Source: Hofstenia miamia (lineage: Eukaryota; Xenacoelomorpha; Acoela; Hofsteniidae). Taken from it: a DNA stretch of 64,000 nucleotides. Every line of letters begins with the position of its first letter. The first letter of the stretch is position 1. Positions 36,936-49,483 of this stretch are shown piece after piece. The stretch spans positions 1,276,151-1,340,150 of the forward strand of contig CABFPE010000119.1 in the NCBI GenBank assembly GCA_900660155.1, written 5' to 3'. A program made the translations under genes and the position numbers. The notes under the pieces are model-generated. The model was not told where the DNA came from and searched no databases. It saw only the letters and a program-made list of their open reading frames with translations.

Positions 36936-39900
36936 TACTAACAACATGAACTCTGTTTACTTCCCCAGAAGGTGTTTATATCACCTAAGTTTGAATGTGA
37001 TATACCGATAAAATTCCCTTAGCTGTTGTTGAGATTTCCCAGTATATCACAAAACCTATAATTGACTCACATTTTAATGTTGAATGTGAAGATATTTTAT
37101 TTTATATTGATTCTATGCAAAAACAGACGTCCACAAAATCAATTAAACACCAAAAACTCTATTCCCATTAAGAAATTTATATAAATGATTAACAATCTTG
37201 TATCGGTTAGGGGTCTTGGTTTTCCTTTAGAGGCAAAAATTTCAAATTTAATATAAAGCTTCATTATTTTTAAAATCAGTATCATTATAAATTTTGTATA
37301 TTAACAGCAAATTTATTCATTGTTTCTTTTATTTAAATGCTAAAGGAAATGATAGTAAACCAAATTGAATGAAGGCATATAATTAAAAACGGAAGCTTGA
37401 ATAAAAACTCAAAGGAAAAGCTCGCCTAAATATACTGCATTTAAATATATTTAAAAGAAATTATCACTTTTAAAAGTAATTTACTTTGTCAAATTCTACT
37501 GTTCGTAGTGAACCTCATTCTGTGAGTTCGCCAGCCAATCACAATTATTTTTACTCAAATTCAATACTGGCAGAAATGCATCTGTCACAATCATTTAAAT
37601 CCAAGAAATGTTATTGATCTCACAGCACTTTCCAAACGCTCAGTAAATATTTGCTGAAGAATTTCTCTCAATTCGCAAAATGATGCTCAGAAATTATCGC
37701 AGTTAAAATATTCATTTCTGCTCACACCTTTCAACGGAAAGCAAGTCAATGATTAAGCGACAATACTGCTTGCTAAATAATACTAATCTTTCCTCTGTAG
37801 AATTCAAATTTTTTTAGCCATTATTGCAATTTATTTATCAATTTTCGTACAAGGATTTCTGATAAATGAACATTCAATTTGTGCACTTCTTAATGCTCCA
37901 TTCTTAATAGAGACCAGTTTTTAGTTTTAAATGCTCTACTGGCTTCAATATGGCTGCATATATTTGTTTTGCAGTTTTTGTAATTCTTGGTTAGCAATGT
38001 ATTGTTGCAGGTGAATCAGGATTGAAACATTAAAATACTTTGAATCATGCTGAAATTTCGTCAAATAACAGAAGTAAATAATATACCATCGAGATATTGC
38101 CTTGACTTAAACCCACATATAAATGTGATTATTTCGTAATTAATATTACGGGACATTCGTAACACACTCTACATATTTTTGATAATGCATTGTTGTAAAT
38201 TCTAGACACTTACAACATTGATTTCCAATGAATTTGTTATCTAAAGGCAAGCTTAGATCACTGACTTTTGACATCTGTCAAGAACTACTCGTTCAAAAAT
38301 CGATGGTGTCTACTAGCAATCTACTTGTCTGGAATGTAAAAGATCCATCTACAAAATCTCTATATTTATTTTAAGTATCAACTCGGCATCGACTATTATT
38401 TTGCTATATTACATATATATATATATATATATAAAAGAATCGACAAGTTCTGAATATTGGATTAGCCATTCTAACAAATTATTTGAACCTCTGCATTTAG
38501 ATCCTTTCGGTAACTATTTCTAATTATTGGATATCGATGGCTCATATTCGAGCGGAGAAACATGCTCTTCTTATGAAATATGCAAGATTTTGCCACACTC
38601 GTTAGCGAATTTGGTGCCTTTTTCTTTCACCAGTACATAAATTATGACTTATATAACAAAATTTAAGCGAAACATCTGTGCAAATTTCGCTGATTTGATA
38701 TTGAAGCATACCAGATATTTTTAAATGCTTGATCTAATACATTGTGAATAATATATGTTTATCATTGGTCGTTTCCTTTTTTTAACAAATAATCATTCTT
38801 CCTATCTACAAATAACATATTCTATGCGTCTTTAACTTTCGAATGTTTCTATTTTTAAACTAATTAAAACGATTTTCTTTGCTTTAATTGACAACGGACT
38901 AATATCTTCCCCATGATCCTGTCCAAAATATTATAAAAGTTGGCTTAATCAGTACGCTGAATCACTGAAATAAAAAAGTGGAAAGAAAGAATACTGATAT
39001 TATTTTTCCATAATTATGTTTTTTGACAAGAATGCAGTAGGTATTGCAGGGAAAGAAATATTTTCAAAAAGCTTGACTGAACATTTTTCAGCATTTTAAA
39101 TTCATAGAGACAACACGAAAGTGGTTGCTAAAATTTTTAAGAAATATAGTAAGTGCTCTTCGAATTATAATAAGTGTGCAGTGAATTAGTTTCGAAATTT
39201 ACAGCGTAAGAATAATTTTGAGAATTTATTAAAAATGAAAAAAAATTGGAAATTTAACTTCAATAAAAATTATTACAACAGAACGAATTGGAAATATAAG
39301 GCTTTTCAAAAAATTATTCATGAATAGTGCAGATAGACTAATACCGTGGGCATTTTAAGGCAATATAAATAGGGGTTAACTTACCAAAGGATTCATGGTA
39401 TTCAATTTTAGCGTATGATATTGATTTTTGTAAAATTCCATATAGTTCAAAATGGAACAAAATGGATTACCTAGTTAAGGCGTCTCTTTAAAATGTTTGT
39501 GAAATCTTCTTTCTAGAACGTAAAATTTCAAATGTTATTATATTCTGATTGTGAGAATACTGATGAATGTGACAAAATTTCAATGAATACTGAACTAAAT
39601 TTCTGCACTCAATGATTTTTACATTTTTTGGTTGGCCTTTCAATTTGAATACCTGACCTACTGGCATATGCAGCCTAATCATAGCTCAAATTTCAAATTG
39701 TTATGCTCTTAAATTAAAGCAATGTTGTGAAAGCAGAATATGTGGCTTACTTTGTAAAATACAACCCTTACCATATACTTCTTGAAATCACAATCCTTTG
39801 CATAAAAAAAATATTTTAAATACTTTTAGTTGCAATAGATTAAGAACGTCATTGTCATACTGGATTTGCATATTATGTAGATAACAATATATAATTATTT

Positions 39901-41256
39901 CATATAGGTCAAACAGGGAAGGAATAGATGACCAAGCAATTGTCTAAGTAGGTTAATAGGTAATGCCAAAATGTCTGCACCTAAGAGGCAGTATTGGGAA
40001 TACTTCAATAAATTACTATGCAACCACTAAGATGAATTCAAAATTTAAGAAACTGAAGACTTCTTAATGAAACCATGCCTCAGAGTTTGAACAAATTAAA
40101 TGAGGGATTTTATTATAATAAACTCCATTAGATTTCCATCTTTTCACAGTGCTCGTTGGTTGTACTCTCAATTTGCAGCAACTACGTTCTACACCTAATT
40201 AACGCATCCTTTGAGACACAGAGCACTTGAATTCCAATTCTCGTTTAGTAATTATTTTTAATTAATTGCTATATTAGCTCAGCCTTTAAACTTGTTTTTG
40301 GGAAAGCAACAGGGAGATGTTTGGGGAATTTCCTGACGGGAAGTTTTTTCAATTCTTACATTTCCATGTTATATCCTGGTGCGTACATCTTCTCACATGA
40401 AGTTTTTATAGAATAATTATTAATCGTTCTTCAATAAACATTGGGAGCGGTCTAATCTGAAAATCTCTGTTTTCCAGTCTAATTACCACTAACTAATGCG
40501 GGATAATGAATGCATTTACATTTCTATGTTGTCTAAATAGGTGCCAGATTAGGCAGCTTTCACTAAATTTTATTTCTTCCACGTTGTAAATGCTAAACTC
40601 AACAGCGCCTATACGCTGCGCAAATTAGTAATATTAATATTTTATTTAAACTGAAAGAGATTAGATTTTCATGGAATCATACACATACACAATTACGGTA
40701 ATGGGACAGGCATTCCTTCAGCAGAAATTGGATGGTCGTAAGCACTCTTTTAAAGATTTTCACTCTTACAAAGCTGTTGCAAGGTTTTAACACAAAAATT
40801 CATTTGCAAAATTGAACAAATAATCGCACTGAAAGCGGAATATTTAGGAACAGCCGGCATATTTCTGTGGGAAAGTGGTCGAAAAATTTTCAAGAAAACT
40901 TGTTAGTTACAGGAAAACAATTGAATAAGATCTTAGACTTCAAGTTGGTTATATCTGTATTTATATAAAATACCCTAACTTTGTAAAATATGTTTTTTAT
41001 TGTTTAAATTCGAAGTAATTCAAAAACTTCAATTGCTTTCAGATTGGTTGTTAGCTGAATTTAAAAAATACATTGAACAGCACTGTAGACTAAAAAAAGA
41101 AGTGGGGCAAATTTATTCATTTTCATTAAGGTAGAACTGAAGTGCAAATCTATTTATTTCTGTACATTAATAAATGGCTTTCACAAATATGCAGACATGT
41201 ATATTTAGAACAATAATTATAGCAACACGATGGTATTTAGATATTGCTCATATCTG
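36936..41256. other. AT-rich spacer, no gene seen
   Basis: A (TA)n run lies near 38411-38433. No protein, RNA gene or element recognised. Confidence 0.55.
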
Positions 41257-41266
41257 TATATATATA

Positions 41267-41298
<32 letters not shown>

Positions 41299-41740
41299 CA
41301 TTTCCATAAATAGATTTGCCCAACATACAATTCATTAAAATAAAAATTTCAAAAAACCATATGATTGTGTGATATCGCTCCTCTAGTCATTAAAAAATGA
41401 AGGAAAAAATGTCACAAAAAACATCTGAACTGACCTATTTTAACCTTTGTTCTTCATTGATTGCCTTTTTTAGAGAAAAAGCCCACTTACATAATTGATT
41501 TAGATTTAGCATGTTTATGTATACATGCATATATATATATATATATATATATATANNNNNNNNNNNNNNNNNNNNNNNNNNNNNNNNNNNNNNNNNNNNN
41601 NNNNNNNNNNNNNNNNNNNNNNNNNNNNNNNNNNNNNNNNNNNNNNNNNNNNNNNNNNNNNNNNNNNNNNNNNNNNNNNNNNNNNNNNNNNNNNNNNNNN
41701 NNNNNNNNNNNNNNNNNNNNNNNNNNNNNNNNNNNNNNNN

Positions 41741-41773
<33 letters not shown>
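41257..41773. other. (TA)n tracts and assembly gap (185 N)
   Basis: (TA)n at about 41257-41296 and again at 41528-41555, then N from 41556 to 41740, then (TA)n to about 41773. Open frames crossing the gap are artefacts. The 41297-41527 piece between the tracts is plain AT-rich DNA. Confidence 0.95.
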
Positions 41774-41779
<6 letters not shown>

Positions 41780-43110
41780 ATTTAAGAACAACTTTTACTT
41801 TAAATATTATAGGGTATTTCTACACGTAACAGATAAATATGAAATACTTAGAACATAAAAAATATTATATTTGGTAGCACTTATAAATGTCGCTTGAACT
41901 TGGAAAACCATTTTTTGTAAAATTGATTTTTTTTAAATTATTTAATCTTTCAAAATTTCTTGAGAGTAGCTTTCATGCATTAAATTTATTGTAGTGAAAG
42001 TGCACAAAAGATCAATATATGTAGACAAATGCAAAATTTTCATAAATTGAAATATTAAAAACCACTAGCAATCTTAAAAAGTAGTGTTAGTACAATGTTA
42101 AAAAATTAGTAGCCCGCATGGACTTTTTTAATTTTGAATCAAAGGCCTAAATATTTATTAATATACAATGTATATTTTAAATAAACAGATTTTCATGCAT
42201 TGAATATTCTAGAGAAATTGTATATACTTTAGGAATCCCATTTAATAGAAAAATGTTAGTTATTTTATATTGAAATTCCATATGGCTGTAGGTACAAACA
42301 ATATTTGAGACTCCCTTGAGATAATTTGAAGGTCGATAGAGATTACCAATGCCCACGTAACACCTTCTTTGACGAATATAACATTCAATGTGCTTTCATG
42401 ACAAATGTCAAGAGCCATCAAATTGAATTGTTGAAGAAGACAATAAAGTTGTTTATCTGTTTATTTAATATTTTCAGATACAGATATAAAATATTTAGTT
42501 ATTGGAGAAAATTGAAAACATTAAGAAAAACTTTTGAAAATGTTATGCTTCCAAGCTTCATTCACACATCGCTGACGTTTAGCATTTGAATTTTATTACT
42601 TGGAAAGACTTTTCTTAGAAGTAATTGTATTGTGCTGCGTTGCAAAGACGTTTACTGTAATTAATGTCGACTACCACGTCCTTGATATGCGTTCTCCTCC
42701 CAATTGCTCGCACTGCAAAAGGCAAAATAATTATATTTATGCCCATTTTATGACATTCTGTCAATTATGAATAAATTTAATATAAATTTGGATAATTCGA
42801 TGAAGAATTTTAAACGAGTTTCTATTTTGTTATAAAATTCTTAGAAGTAGCACGTATGGACGTTGTAGTTGATCATACGAGGTCCTGATGTTAATTTTCT
42901 AAATCTTAAACTATTGCTAAGATCAAAGAACAAACTAGAAGTGAATGTTTTTGATTCTTTAGTCGTTATTAAGGGAAAAACTTCAACAATGTTCTATTTT
43001 TGGGTCAAAAACTGAACAATAAATAAACTTAGTATTTTATGAATTTGCTTTCAGACACAAAGTCAATAATGTCATTGCAACAAATATCTTTTTTTATCCA
43101 TGTTTGAATC
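41774..43110. other. AT-rich spacer, no gene recognised
   Basis: An 87-codon frame at 42326-42589 does not begin with ATG and is not recognisable. Nothing else seen. Confidence 0.5.
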
Positions 43111-43248
43111 CAGTAGCGGGGCAAGTGGGGGCGACAGAGGGCGCCGTTTCTCCCCCTAGGATCAATTTTCAGAAATATCCCCACGAAATTTTACAATTTA
43201 AACAGTAAAAGTGCTGCCCCCAAACCAAAATTCGTTCCTCAGCCACTG
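43111..43248. mobile_element. hAT-type MITE, family B copy 2 (short)
   Basis: A 138-bp element with ends CAGTAGCGGGGCAA and, in complement, CAGTGGCTGAGGAA. Flanks TTTGAATC and CTTGAACC match at 6 of 8. One end shares GGAACGAATTTTG with the element at 17297. Unusually GC-rich for this window. Non-coding. Confidence 0.75.
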
Positions 43249-43256
43249 CTTGAACC

Positions 43257-46200
43257 TTCTAAATTGAAATCAGAGTTTCCGCGGGGTTTCTTTTTTCAAT
43301 AATTTATTTACTTTTGCTAGTATATGCATTTACGTGAGACATGCCTTCAGGTTAGCAAGAGTAAAACATCGAAAAATGAGGATGACACTTCCTGAAGAAT
43401 TCAGGTATTAAATTATACGTAACTGTAAAAAATCATTTTTGTCGAAACAGAGATTACACCTACATATAGGCTCATAAATATGCACAGATTTATGCTATTT
43501 TCGTAAATACAATAATATCATTTGAACTTATGCTAGTCTGTCTTGCTGTGCGCCAAAAAGGACGATATTTCTTACGTAGTCTTATTTAATACAAAATTAT
43601 ATTTGCTTGCCAAAATGTAAAGGAAAATATTTTTATAAATAATTTTCTATAAATTTTTCCTATACAGAAAAAGTAAAACCCAATACATTTATGTGAGTGA
43701 ACCTGATTTTGTCGAAATTTAGACAAACTAAGATTCTTAAAGGTTTTTACTTTCTTAGAAAAATATATACTTTCAATATTGGATTATCAAACATTTGACT
43801 AGTAGGCGTCTTGGGAAGAAATTCAAATGAAATATAGGTGTAAAATGTGATTTCGATATTCTAAATATCATTGTTTTTATTATAACCTGTATAAAGCATT
43901 CGCAAATACGTAAATCTATGAAATAGAAATAACTTTAAATTTGAAAAAGTTTGTTTGAGAAGAAATATTTTTATGCAAATGCCAAGTTGAAGTTATGAAT
44001 TTTTTTAGTTTTTAGGAAATATTTGAATGCACATAAAAGTAAATATTTTTATATATGTACTTTGTTGCCACTTGCTGATGTAAATGTTTGTAAATGCAAT
44101 TGATTGTAAATTAACTTTATTGAGCAGAAGAAAATGAGAAGAAAGACTTACTTTCTGGAAAAGATGACACCTCCCATTGTTATCAGAAGCAAATTTTAAT
44201 AACGGTTGAAGTACTTTTCATGGAAGTCGACGTGCTAGGAGTGTTTTGGGGGAATATGTGTAGAGGGAGGCTAAACAGTTAGTGGGAAAACTCTATATTT
44301 TGCGCGCTCTTTGCGGGCATTTTATTAGAAAATGGAGGAAGAGATCTAAGAAATAATGAGCAGCAAATACATTTGGTCTCTCTAAAATTAATTCTTTCCA
44401 AGGAATTTGCAATTCATCGAAAATATATTAACAACAAATTACTCCGGCAGTATTCGGAGAACTTCTCACGAAGGTTTTCTTCTTTCGTCAATGGCATCCG
44501 GTTTTCAAATGCCCCTCCGATCAATTAAATCGTGAGATTTAGGTAAGATTTACATTTCCCATTACGACCTTAATTTAATAAAAAACATTAATTACAAAAA
44601 TATCGCACATGCATCAGTTGGCTTAGTATAACCCATTCAAAAGATCATTTGCATCAATTGTCCATCAATTGTCCCCGCTATTGGAAATGTATTGTGCGAC
44701 GTACTAAATGCCATTTTATTAATCGTTCTACGTCGTTTGGGGTGTTTCTGTAACCCCACAGTCCTTAATTACGTTGCTGAAACACGGGAAATTCCGGTAA
44801 ATCAACAAAAACTTATGACTTTTTATGTCAACCTAAATAGCAGCAATGTTTAGCAGCTTTATTTACAATATTAACTGCATTTCTATGATTATCGTCATAT
44901 GGGGTAACTTCGTCACCCCAAGTTATTTAGTCTAACAAATATTAAGAATACTGTATTATGTCCAATCATTTTATAGCTTAGATTGCATACATGCAACTAT
45001 CTTTTCAAATCTCTAATATGTTGCTTGTAAATAGTTGAGGAAGTTGGTAATGAATCTCTTTCAATCATGATTAAAATTCAAGTAATGAAGTTATTTTGAT
45101 GATGGTAGTTCACCTGGATTAGAAAATTTTGAACTCTAATATTGTGCATGAAATATGTTAAATTTTTAACCTGTAACCCGACCTGGCCTGTCTAACAATG
45201 ATCCGTACTCCAAACCAATCAAAGAAGGATTACTAGCATAATACGCGCAAAAACAAGACAAACCAATAAAAAATACACGTATAATTAGAATTTTTAAGAT
45301 TTTTAAAGATGGAAGGGTTTGACTTCTTAAATTGTTTCTTAATTCTGTTAGTGTTCTTCCTCTCTAACAATTATCAATGCTCCGCAACCCGATTTGTCTA
45401 AGAGTGCCAAGCAAACCCAGCCGTGCATATTTACGGATTATTGAAATACATGACCAAAATGGATTTGTAAAATCAGTTATTCTTCCAAACAAAAAATAAT
45501 AATTTTGGGTCAATAAAATTATCAATGAAATTGTTATCGCATAATTTGCCTTAAACATTCGCAAGAAAATATTTTTTTTCAAATTAAAAATATCCAAAAA
45601 ATAATTTAAAAAATTTATTTTACGGTTCAAAAATATTCAATAATATATTTTTTCATAAAATATTATTGCAATGCAACTTTAAAATAAATACAATGTCTTA
45701 AAAATTGACAATTTTCATTATTAAAGAATTTCCCCTTCTGAATTAAGAAATATATAACGTTAATAATAATATCTCAGATTGTTCATTATGCTTAGGTTTA
45801 ATCTCGAAGCATTTAAAAAAAATCATATTTAAGGAAAAATGAATTTGATATAAAAAATTTAAAACCAAAAAATTGCAATGCTGAAAAAATATTAATAAAT
45901 CAAAATCTAGTACGTCAGGCGTATCTCTTATTATTTTTCAACATGGCAGTCTTCATTTCCTGAGAACATCGTTGTGCACAACTTTTCCATCTATTGCTTA
46001 TTAGTGTCATAAGACTGCTGCTCCTCAGCATGCCAGAGTTCGTTGACATTTTTAACAATTATTTCTCTGATATTTTACAAACTTTGCTTCGGATACTTCA
46101 TGTATTATTGTAATTTTCTTTGTGAGTATTTCAACATGCCTACAATTCCGAATAATTTCCAGCAAGGTTCATCGGATTTTTCACAATTTAGAGCTTTGCA

Positions 46201-47619
46201 ATAAAAAATTTAAAAAACGTATGGTTTGCAGTTTTCCTTTTAAACTGAATCTTTTTTAATATTCTGGTATTTTTTCTAAAGAAACACAAAAATTATTAAT
46301 ACATGAAAATAAGTCTATGCAAAAATATATTTCTAATCTAAAAATTGATATTCAATCAATAAAGTACTAAGAACTTTTAAAGTAATAAAATTATAATTTC
46401 CCTTGGATCACTCACTAACACTAAGTTTAAGTGAAGGACTTGTTTAAGCTTTTAATATGTAAGAAGGCTATACTGAAAGTTTTATTTTTCTACACTTTTA
46501 TTTAAAATAAATTATTCAAATTTAAATAACTTTATGCTCAATTTAAAATAAATATCTTACATCGTCATCCTTTTATGTTTTTGCATTTTACATATTTCGG
46601 AATAGTATTATTACTAGTTGCTAGTAACAGAAAACCTTTACCCGAGCTCGACCCAAAAGCCGCCCACGACTTGGCAATTATGAAAATTGTACATGTAATA
46701 TTTTTTTCAGGTATGTAGGGTATTCCCTAAAATGTTAAGCTGCAGGGGCCTCATCATTATCTTTCTGCGTAAAAGTGGAAGTGTTAATTTAAATCGCGAC
46801 GATATTTTCACTTTCGTTTCGCCTTAGCGGGACTCTGACGTTTGTCAATTTTGTGTTTCAATAATCGTACATTAGTGCTAATTAACATATATAATTCCAC
46901 ATTTTACATTTTATGAAATATCAAAAATTAATACAACTTCAATCGTCTCAGAACCCTAATATTGGACCTTTCTCAATGCCTTTTCTAAAACGATTAATCA
47001 TAACCACCAGTAGGAGACTACACTAATGCTTCATTTAATAAATTTACGCACATTAATTAGAGGATAATAGTGATATCTTTAGAAATGGCCTGATATTGCA
47101 GGTCAAAATGCTGTCTTCTGTTGTGGTTGATGTTGAGTGAAATATGTGGGGATGAATAATTAAAAATTCAATGTAAGTTCATTTTCACACATAAACATTT
47201 AGACATAATTTTTAGATTGGTTTTGATTAAAAACTTCATGACAGAATGATTATTTCAAAAAATTTAACGGTTGTATGTGAATTCCCAATGATCTGATCTC
47301 AAGAAGAAGGCAGCGAGAAGAAATATCGAATCAATTTTTATCTGCTCACAAATATGTGTAAAAGAGAAGTTGTGAAAGATGCATATAAATTGTGTTTACT
47401 ATATATTTGAAAACTGTATTATGTAGTATATTTTTCATTAAATTTTGCACGTTCAGCTTACAATAATCTAAGTGGGGATAACAACTAAGAAATAGTATAT
47501 TCATGAAACTTGCTATATGAAATTCTCGCACTATGTGATTACTAAATCTAATTTATCTACTTAGATTTATAATTACAATTACGGTTAATTAGTATTTCTA
47601 ACATAGCAGTTTCGTCTTA
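43257..47619. other. AT-rich spacer, no gene recognised
   Basis: Contains the hairpin pair at 44738-44920. An 88-codon minus frame at 45364-45630 is AT-driven and unrecognised. GC-richer words such as CCCGACCTGGCC (about 45178) and CCCGAGCTCGACCC (about 46641) may be old element ends. Confidence 0.5.
44738..44920. repeat. Two related 21-nt hairpins, 162 bp apart
   Basis: Positions 44738-44758 and 44900-44920 each begin TGGGGT and end ACCCCA around a 9-nt middle, so each folds on itself. The second roughly matches the complement of the first. They could be inner parts of the inverted ends of a small element, but no target duplication was seen. Confidence 0.45.
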
Positions 47620-48596
47620 CTAGTCATATTTAAATCCATCAAAACAATTTTCCTTCCCCGACGATGAAGTTGAGCTTGCAGTTCCAGGTGAGAAATCTTC
47701 ATAAATGCTTGATCTCACCGACTTCCTTTTTGCAACGTAGTTAACTTCTGGCTCGTTCATGAGAATTTTGTGAAAAACACTTCTGACAATGAGCTGTTTT
47801 TCGTGAATATCCTCGTATAACTTGCTGGACTCTCCAAAGAAAAGTTCAAAACAAGACGAGATAATTTGAAGACGATTCTGATAAAATAGTGGAAGCTGAC
47901 CGAGAAGTTCTGCATGAATAGCGTTGAAATTCAAATTTGCTATTTCTGTTTCTTCGTCTAGTTTTTCAGTGGACTGTCCCTTTTGCTTTGCGTTGTTTGC
48001 AATCCGAATGCTGCGTCGCAAATCTAAGAGCTTCCTTTCACGTTTCTCTATTTTCATCTGCAAGGCTGGAAACTCATCGCAATATTGTATCAAGGATGCC
48101 ACCATATCAGTGTTCATGTCTCTATAAAATTTTACCCAACTTTCTTGAATTTTCGCAATTGATTTTACAAGTTCTTCTTTATCCTCATCTAAAATACAAA
48201 TATTTTAACACTTCAAGTACTCTATTCTCATTTCACCAGAGAGATTACAATAATACTTTCAAAGAAGTTAAGACCAAGCTAATTTTTTTAATTCTGTGTG
48301 AAAATATATATTAAAAATTATATATAATAACCTGGAACATCTCCAAGAAGGAGGTTTAAGTCTTCTGTCAGAACAGTCATGTACTGTCTGTGCGCGTGTC
48401 CCATATCCCGCATAGCTGCAAGGAAGTTTTTCGATTCATTTAATACGTTGCGAGCAAAATTCATCTGCGAGTTAAACTTTTTAACCAGACAATCAATTCC
48501 AAAATTTTTGTCATCGATGTCAGTTTCATCCTTCAATAGACTTATGCGCAGTTTTTCTGATGTTCTGCCAAAAGTCTTAGATGCAAACTTTCGCAT
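47620..48596 (-). CDS. Amphiphysin/BIN-like N-BAR domain protein
   Basis: Two exons, 48596-48332 and 48188-47620, joined across a 143-bp GT-AG intron, give 277 residues. Residues 1-20 (MRKFASKTFGRTSEKLRI) are basic and amphipathic, like the N-terminal helix of N-BAR proteins. Residues about 20-235 align by eye with amphiphysin and BIN1/BIN2. For instance FNSQMNFARNVLNESKNFLAA matches the first long helix, and FPALQMKIEKRERKLLDLRR corresponds to [35 protein letters not shown] corresponds to EELPSLWNSRVGFY. Such domains dimerise into curved coiled coils that bind and bend membranes, typically in endocytosis. The tail (about 245-277) is short and serine-rich with KRKSVRSS and ends GFKYD. There is no SH3 domain, unlike classical amphiphysins, so it is a compact BAR-only form. 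The start is the first ATG of the open frame; a further 5' exon is possible. The fold is well supported, the exact orthologue is not. Confidence 0.88.
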
Positions 48597-49483
48597 TTTC
48601 TTCCTTGATAAAATATAATAAATTTCTTATCATCACATTTGACCCATTTTACATGTTTTCAAATCATGTGAGAATGGTGGTTTACAATGTTTGTCCGACA
48701 TAAATTTGAACATACAAACACGGATTTAAGTTGAATTTTCTCAAAAATTTCTGCTTATCAAATCAATGCTTAAGAATTTTTGTGCATAAACACCTTTTTC
48801 TTATCAGGATTGTCTGTGAAAAACAATTATTTCATATTGTGGTTATACTATGAGTAGAAATTACGATTCTTTGGTGCGCTTGCATAGAATCAGAAGCTGG
48901 TAGGCTGCACGTATAGAAATTGCCGCTATTGAGACGCTATTCGTAACTGTGTAGCTATCTAATCAGGTATCATCAATTTACTAGTTTTTCTGTGAAAACC
49001 AATCTCAGATTTAAGAGTAAAAATCATTTACTTTTTTGTTTCCCTTGCAAAAAGGAGAAAAAATTAAGACTAGTCTTTCGAATGGATACATGTTCATAAG
49101 AAGCCAGATCTTTTTATTTAAATAGAAACCCCCTCCCTTCTTGCTCCTACTTGAATATCTTATCTGACATTCAAAATTTAAGGCTATACATTTCATGGTG
49201 AAAATCTATGAATGATAAGCACAAGGAGAATTAATTAAAAAAATTAAAATTGTATCCATGTTTTTAAGAAAGTTCAATACAATTTTAATTTGTTGTTAAA
49301 TTATATAATAATGTTTTTAACAACTATAAATCAGTTTTGTGTAGTACATTTAAGCGATTTTCTAAGTATTGTTAAGTGATGGTATATAAAGTTATTAAAA
49401 AATATTATTTATGTTTGAGGCTGTAGTTTTTCATTGGATATAAATTTATCTAATTCAATAGTAATTCCAGTATGAAAATATCT
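48597..49483. other. Spacer between two minus-strand genes
   Basis: An 887-bp AT-rich interval between the G-alpha stop and the N-BAR start. It should hold the 3' UTR of the first and the promoter of the second. No specific motif could be defended. Confidence 0.5.

Noticed and set aside
41461-41829. Several overlapping frames of 86-122 codons
   Set aside because: Same cause: (TA)n tracts either side of an N gap.
42326-42589. 87-codon frame (plus)
   Set aside because: Does not begin with ATG and has AT-driven composition without recognisable motifs.
47924-48314. Plus-strand frames of 67 and 125 codons
   Set aside because: Antisense to the N-BAR gene, whose exons, splice sites and family match are clear.
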